Shown here in pieces: positions 61,452-64,000 of a stretch of DNA of 64,000 nucleotides. The notes beneath the pieces are model-generated. The model was not told where the DNA came from, made no database searches, and worked only from the letters and a program-made list of their open reading frames with translations. Position 1 is the first letter of the stretch. Each line of letters opens with the position of its first letter. This stretch comes from JADKFD01 sp050250665. GTDB taxonomy: Bacteria; Pseudomonadota; Gammaproteobacteria; Xanthomonadales; SZUA-5. A program made the translations under genes and the position numbers. The stretch covers positions 62,001 through 126,000 of the forward strand of contig JBFWOF010000008.1 of assembly GCA_050250665.1 (NCBI GenBank). The letters run 5' to 3'.

Positions 61452-61858
61452 GCCGGTGGCGGGCCAGTCTGCTGACCATGATCGCGCTGGCGACCGCGGG
61501 CGCGAACGCGTCTGCAGCGACGGCTGCGCAAAAGATATTGACCGTCGACGCCGAATATCTGGAATCGACCATGCCGCTGTACGCCGCGGTGGAGCAGCAG
61601 GCGGCAGCGCTGAAGAAGAACGCCGACGATGAGCGCCGCGGCGACATCGAACTGGCCCGCCAGATCCGTGTCAGCGACATTCTGACGGCCTTGCCCGAGG
61701 TCATCGCCGAGTTGGCCACCGCACGACAGGCGGATATGGTCGTGGATCGAGCCGTGGCCAGGCGCATCGGCGCCAAGGTCGATGCCGACATCACCACGGA
61801 CATCGAGCGCCGCCTGCAAGCGCAGTTTGGCGGTCGCGCGCTGGAGCTCGATCCGTGA
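61448..61858 (+). CDS. OmpH/Skp-like periplasmic protein A
   Basis: 136 residues from a GTG overlapping the GNAT stop. A signal peptide (SRWRASLLTMIALATAGANA) is followed by a helical region (VEQQAAALKKNADDERRGDI). The end, ADMVVDRAVARRIGAKVDAD with ITTDIERRLQAQF, resembles the C-terminal part of OmpH/Skp chaperones (vvd...v.y.....DIT..v...l). It is shorter than Skp (~160) and the coiled-coil arms are reduced. A periplasmic holding chaperone role is inference. It is followed by a second OmpH-like gene with another GTGA overlap. Confidence 0.65.
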   Translation: MSRWRASLLTMIALATAGANASAATAAQKILTVDAEYLESTMPLYAAVEQQAAALKKNADDERRGDIELARQIRVSDILTALPEVIAELATARQADMVVDRAVARRIGAKVDADITTDIERRLQAQFGGRALELDP

Positions 61859-62382
61859 GGCGCGTGTTCACCGGCATCCTGCTGCTGTCCGCAGGCGCGG
61901 CCCATTCGGCGCCGCCGGTACTCGTGGTCGACCTGAGCGAGGCCTACACCCGCTCGACCGCCCTCGCTGGTCTGCTGGCCGCGGTCGATCAGGAGCTGCA
62001 GGCCCTGGCCCAACGCCACCGCCCGGAACTCGAGCGCCTCAGCGCCGAGATGCGCGAGCTCAAGCAGGCCGGGACGGTCACTCGCGATCGTCAGTTGCAG
62101 CTGATCCGGCGTATCAACGAAATCGATACCGAGGCCGAACGCGAACAGGAACGCCTGTCGGACGCCAATCAGCGCGCCATCGCCGAAGTCGACGCCGCCA
62201 TCGCCGAGGTCAAGAAGCAGCTGAAGTCCGAACGTGGTGCGGCCGCGGTCCTCGACATCCAGGAGACCCAGTACGTACGCCCGGATTGCGATTGCCTGGT
62301 CAGCGATGATCTGTATCGCTTGCTCAACGAGCGCCTGCCCGAGGTATCTCTGGATCTCGATCCAGCGGGCGCCAAGCGCTGA
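61855..62382 (+). CDS. OmpH/Skp-like periplasmic coiled-coil protein B
   Basis: 175 residues from a GTG overlapping the upstream stop. Signal peptide MRRVFTGILLLSAGAAHSA, then a mature domain starting PPVLVVDLSEAYTRSTALAG. A long charged coiled coil (~50-125, for example RLSAEMRELKQAGTVTRDRQ and EIDTEAEREQERLSDANQRA) is followed by a C-terminal AVLDIQETQYVRPDCDCLVS, with LLNERLPEVSLDL. The beta-helix-beta order fits the OmpH/Skp family, which captures unfolded outer-membrane proteins in the periplasm. The Cys pair in DCDCL is unusual for Skp. It ends ~110 bp before a terminator hairpin. Confidence 0.7.
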   Translation: MRRVFTGILLLSAGAAHSAPPVLVVDLSEAYTRSTALAGLLAAVDQELQALAQRHRPELERLSAEMRELKQAGTVTRDRQLQLIRRINEIDTEAEREQERLSDANQRAIAEVDAAIAEVKKQLKSERGAAAVLDIQETQYVRPDCDCLVSDDLYRLLNERLPEVSLDLDPAGAKR

Positions 62383-62424
62383 AACTGCCGATTCAAGAAC
62401 TGCTAATGTTGCAGCGCAACTTGC

Positions 62425-62534
62425 GCCGGTTTGCATGCTCCACGCACTATGCGGATGTCCCGGCGTGCAACCGGCTTGTCGGGGAGGGGGCAAACCCGTG
62501 GCGATCCGTAAGGGCCGCCGCGGGTTTCTTTTTT
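62425..62534 (+). promoter_or_regulatory. Structured leader with terminator and possible antiterminator pairing
   Basis: A 12-bp stem AAACCCGTGGCG (62492-62503) / CGCCGCGGGTTT (62516-62527) with one T-G wobble is followed by CTTTTTT (62528-62534), an intrinsic terminator. It ends just before the GGAG ribosome site (62535-62538) of the arginine-deiminase-like gene. Upstream, GCCGGTTTGCA (62425-62435) can pair with TGCAACCGGC (62466-62475). GGTTTGC (62428-62434) can instead pair with GCAAACC (62490-62496), which would break the terminator. Mutually exclusive pairing suggests an attenuator or riboswitch, but it may simply end the OmpH-gene transcript. I matched it to no known RNA class. Confidence 0.55.
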
Positions 62535-62544
62535 GGAGCGTCTC

Positions 62545-63465
62545 GTGCAGCCGGAAATCTGGGAACAAGCTGAGCTTTTCGCCGCCCAGCTGCGGCGCAC
62601 ACCGATCAGTGCTCCGGGGGTGCCGCGTGCGGTATTTCTGGTGTCACCTGAGTCGTTCTTTCTGGCAGCCGAATCGGCCAGAGACAACGTCTACATGCAG
62701 ATGGCGCAGGCGGTGGATGGCGCCCGTGCAGCCGAGCAGCATCGCCAGCTGGCGCTGGCCCTGGCCGCCGCCGGGGTGCCGGTCATGAGTTTTCCCGGAT
62801 CGGCCGAGACTCCCGACGCGGTGTTCCCCAACAATGTCTATGCCACCGCGCCGAGGCGTCTGATCGTCGGCGCCATGCGCCATCCGGTACGCCAGCGTGA
62901 AGCCCGGCGTCAGGACATCCGCGACTGGTTCAGGGCCGTGCTGGGCTATGCCGAAATCGACCTGTCGACGCGGCCTCTGGTGGCAGAACTGACCGGCAGC
63001 CTGGTCATCGATCGCGCCCGCCGGATCGGCTTCTGCGGGCTCAGCGAGCGTTGTGATCGCGCCGGTGCCGCGGCCATGGCCGCGGCCTTCGACCTGCGCC
63101 ATATGCTGACCTTCGATCTGGCCGGTGGCGAGTACCACAGCAATGTGGTGATGTCGGCCCTGGCCGGGCGCGGCGTGCTGCTCTGCCCCACCGGCTTTGC
63201 CGATCCCGGGGTGGCCGATGCCATCGCCAGCGCCTACGGTGACAGCGCCATTCTCATCGATCCGGCCGAGAAGGCGGCATTCGTCGGCAACTGCATCGCC
63301 CTGGGCGAAAGCGGCCTGTGGATGTCAGCGGCGGCAGAAGCCGCCTTGCGTCCGGCCACCCGCTCGGCCCTCATCAGGCTCGGTTTCCAGATCCACAGCG
63401 TGGCGCTGGACGAACTCGAGAAAGCCGGCGGCAGCCTGCGCTGCATGATCGGCGAGATCTACTGA
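62545..63465 (+). CDS. Arginine-deiminase/amidinotransferase family protein (CtlX/DDAH-like)
   Basis: 306 residues from a GTG at 62545 with GGAG 6 bases upstream. Pentein-fold hydrolase motifs are present: substrate loop TPDAVFPNNVYATAPRRLIV, catalytic His in TFDLAGGEYHSNVVMSAL, and nucleophilic Cys in AGGSLRCMIGEIY near the C-terminus. All three catalytic elements are present, so it is probably active on arginine, citrulline or a methylated arginine (CtlX-like proteins are citrulline/arginine-related hydrolases). The substrate is not proven. The structured leader just upstream suggests regulated expression. Confidence 0.92.
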   Translation: MQPEIWEQAELFAAQLRRTPISAPGVPRAVFLVSPESFFLAAESARDNVYMQMAQAVDGARAAEQHRQLALALAAAGVPVMSFPGSAETPDAVFPNNVYATAPRRLIVGAMRHPVRQREARRQDIRDWFRAVLGYAEIDLSTRPLVAELTGSLVIDRARRIGFCGLSERCDRAGAAAMAAAFDLRHMLTFDLAGGEYHSNVVMSALAGRGVLLCPTGFADPGVADAIASAYGDSAILIDPAEKAAFVGNCIALGESGLWMSAAAEAALRPATRSALIRLGFQIHSVALDELEKAGGSLRCMIGEIY

Positions 63466-63466
63466 C

Positions 63467-63916
63467 TCAGGAGCCGATGCGAGCTTTCATGGTCTCGGCG
63501 TCGATGCCAAGCAGTTTGCCAACACGGATCAGCCAGGATTTTTCCGGGATGCGCATGCGTCCGTCGGCATGCGCCAGTGTCAGCAGTGCCTCCATCAATT
63601 GTTCCGAATGGGTCGAGCTGACCGGATAGACGGCCAGGAAGCGCGCCATCTCGGCTTCCACATCCAGGCCACCGGCGCGCCCACGCTCGAAACTCTGCAC
63701 CGCCAGCTTACGGCCGGTCTTGGACAGCTCCATGCGATCGATCAGGTCTTCGCCATGCTCCGCTTCTTCCGTGGTCACGACGCCATCGGCGCGCGCCAGC
63801 GAACCCAGCAGCGCAAACAGCACGCCGATGAATACTTCCTCCTTGGGATCCAGCGTTTCCGCGCGGAACAAACCGCTGATCCAGCCCAAGGGACCGGTGG
63901 AACGAGCTTCTGCCAT
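63467..63916 (-). CDS. TerB/DjlA-like helical domain protein
   Basis: 149 residues, all-helical. TerB-like features are the paired acidic helix motifs ALLGSLARADGVVTTEEAEH and ALLTLAHADGRMRIPEKSWL, both with the A-x-A-D-G pattern seen in TerB and the N-terminal DjlA domain. It would be cytoplasmic; tellurite-resistance links are by family name only. ATG at 63916, with GGGGGAG 5 bases upstream. It is convergent with the arginine-deiminase-like gene (one base apart). Confidence 0.9.
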   Translation of the reverse strand: MAEARSTGPLGWISGLFRAETLDPKEEVFIGVLFALLGSLARADGVVTTEEAEHGEDLIDRMELSKTGRKLAVQSFERGRAGGLDVEAEMARFLAVYPVSSTHSEQLMEALLTLAHADGRMRIPEKSWLIRVGKLLGIDAETMKARIGS

Positions 63917-64000
63917 GGCAACTCCCCCTCTGTATTCGAATGAACCGCCCCGCGGGAATGTTATCAGCGTGAACGCCGGATTCCGTCAGGTGCCGCTCGT

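Noticed and set aside
62425..62534. c-di-GMP-I (GEMM) riboswitch, because of the GGGCAAACC phrase
   Set aside because: The downstream GGGACGCAAAGCC consensus and the GAAA-type tetraloop are missing, and GGGCAAACC here is part of the terminator stem.

Overview
The window is high-GC DNA from a gammaproteobacterium, most likely of the Xanthomonadales (Lysobacterales). This is inferred from three things: a fused WxcM-type ketoisomerase/N-acetyltransferase in a Wxc-like glycan cassette, a secreted nuclease ending in VFANGFE (a C-terminal tail I associate from memory with this order), and dense dispersed repeats of the GTAGGAGCG, CATTGCGAGGAGC and GTCCAGAC types. No tRNA, rRNA, CRISPR array or transposase gene was found.

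Layout. 1-4652: the 3' end of a MacB/FtsX-type ABC permease, a LytS/LytTR-like two-component pair, a 2OG-Fe oxygenase and a MAPEG membrane protein. 4734-11467 (minus): a KefB-like antiporter behind a tightly overlapping five-gene glycan cassette (aminotransferase, GT2 glycosyltransferase, WxcM-like bifunctional enzyme, GtrA flippase, GT-C-like membrane protein). Together these could make a dTDP-3-acetamido-3,6-dideoxyhexose, load it on a lipid carrier, flip it and transfer it in the periplasm. 11653-16782: a secreted Ig-containing endonuclease I, a tandem hairpin repeat, then anmK and an M23 endopeptidase (cell-wall turnover and recycling). 17258-22966: a degenerate helicase-like protein, a Nudix hydrolase, a class 3 lipase-like protein, and a histidine kinase with a two-receiver regulator. 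23477-32405: cysS, a VOC protein, a lipoprotein/thioesterase/degenerate-M48 operon, a type 2 ferredoxin-NADP reductase, a small GNAT, a Rieske protein and an SLC13 transporter. 33079-43972: trmB-thiG, an M13 peptidase lipoprotein, a MATE pump, an SDR epimerase with a DUF3667 protein, a DUF4286 protein and priA.

44082-56829 is the main accessory region. It holds a secreted WPWQ-repeat protein, a DUF6916-like protein, and a minus-strand array: a 2,827-residue surface protein (cadherin-like repeats, eight Ig-like repeats, a beta-helix), three tandem tail-collar/microcystin-dependent-type proteins, a secreted hypothetical protein, a GNAT and a 29-codon ORF. No other phage genes accompany the collar proteins, so this looks like a host-encoded secreted or surface system rather than a prophage. 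56967-64000 returns to metabolism: a TSUP transporter, ilvE, a YtcJ-like amidohydrolase, GNAT plus two OmpH/Skp-like genes, an arginine-deiminase-like enzyme behind a structured leader with a terminator, and a TerB-like protein.

The intergenic spaces are rich in repeats: heptanucleotide tandem arrays (GTCGGTT, GGGACTC, CCCCGTG), G-rich inverted repeats, palindromic families and one 253-bp element with perfect 23-bp inverted ends that looks like a MITE. Several long open frames (for example 52735-56412 plus strand) are antisense shadows of real genes and were left out. Starts were chosen by Shine-Dalgarno fit, signal peptides and overlaps, and often differ from the longest open frame.
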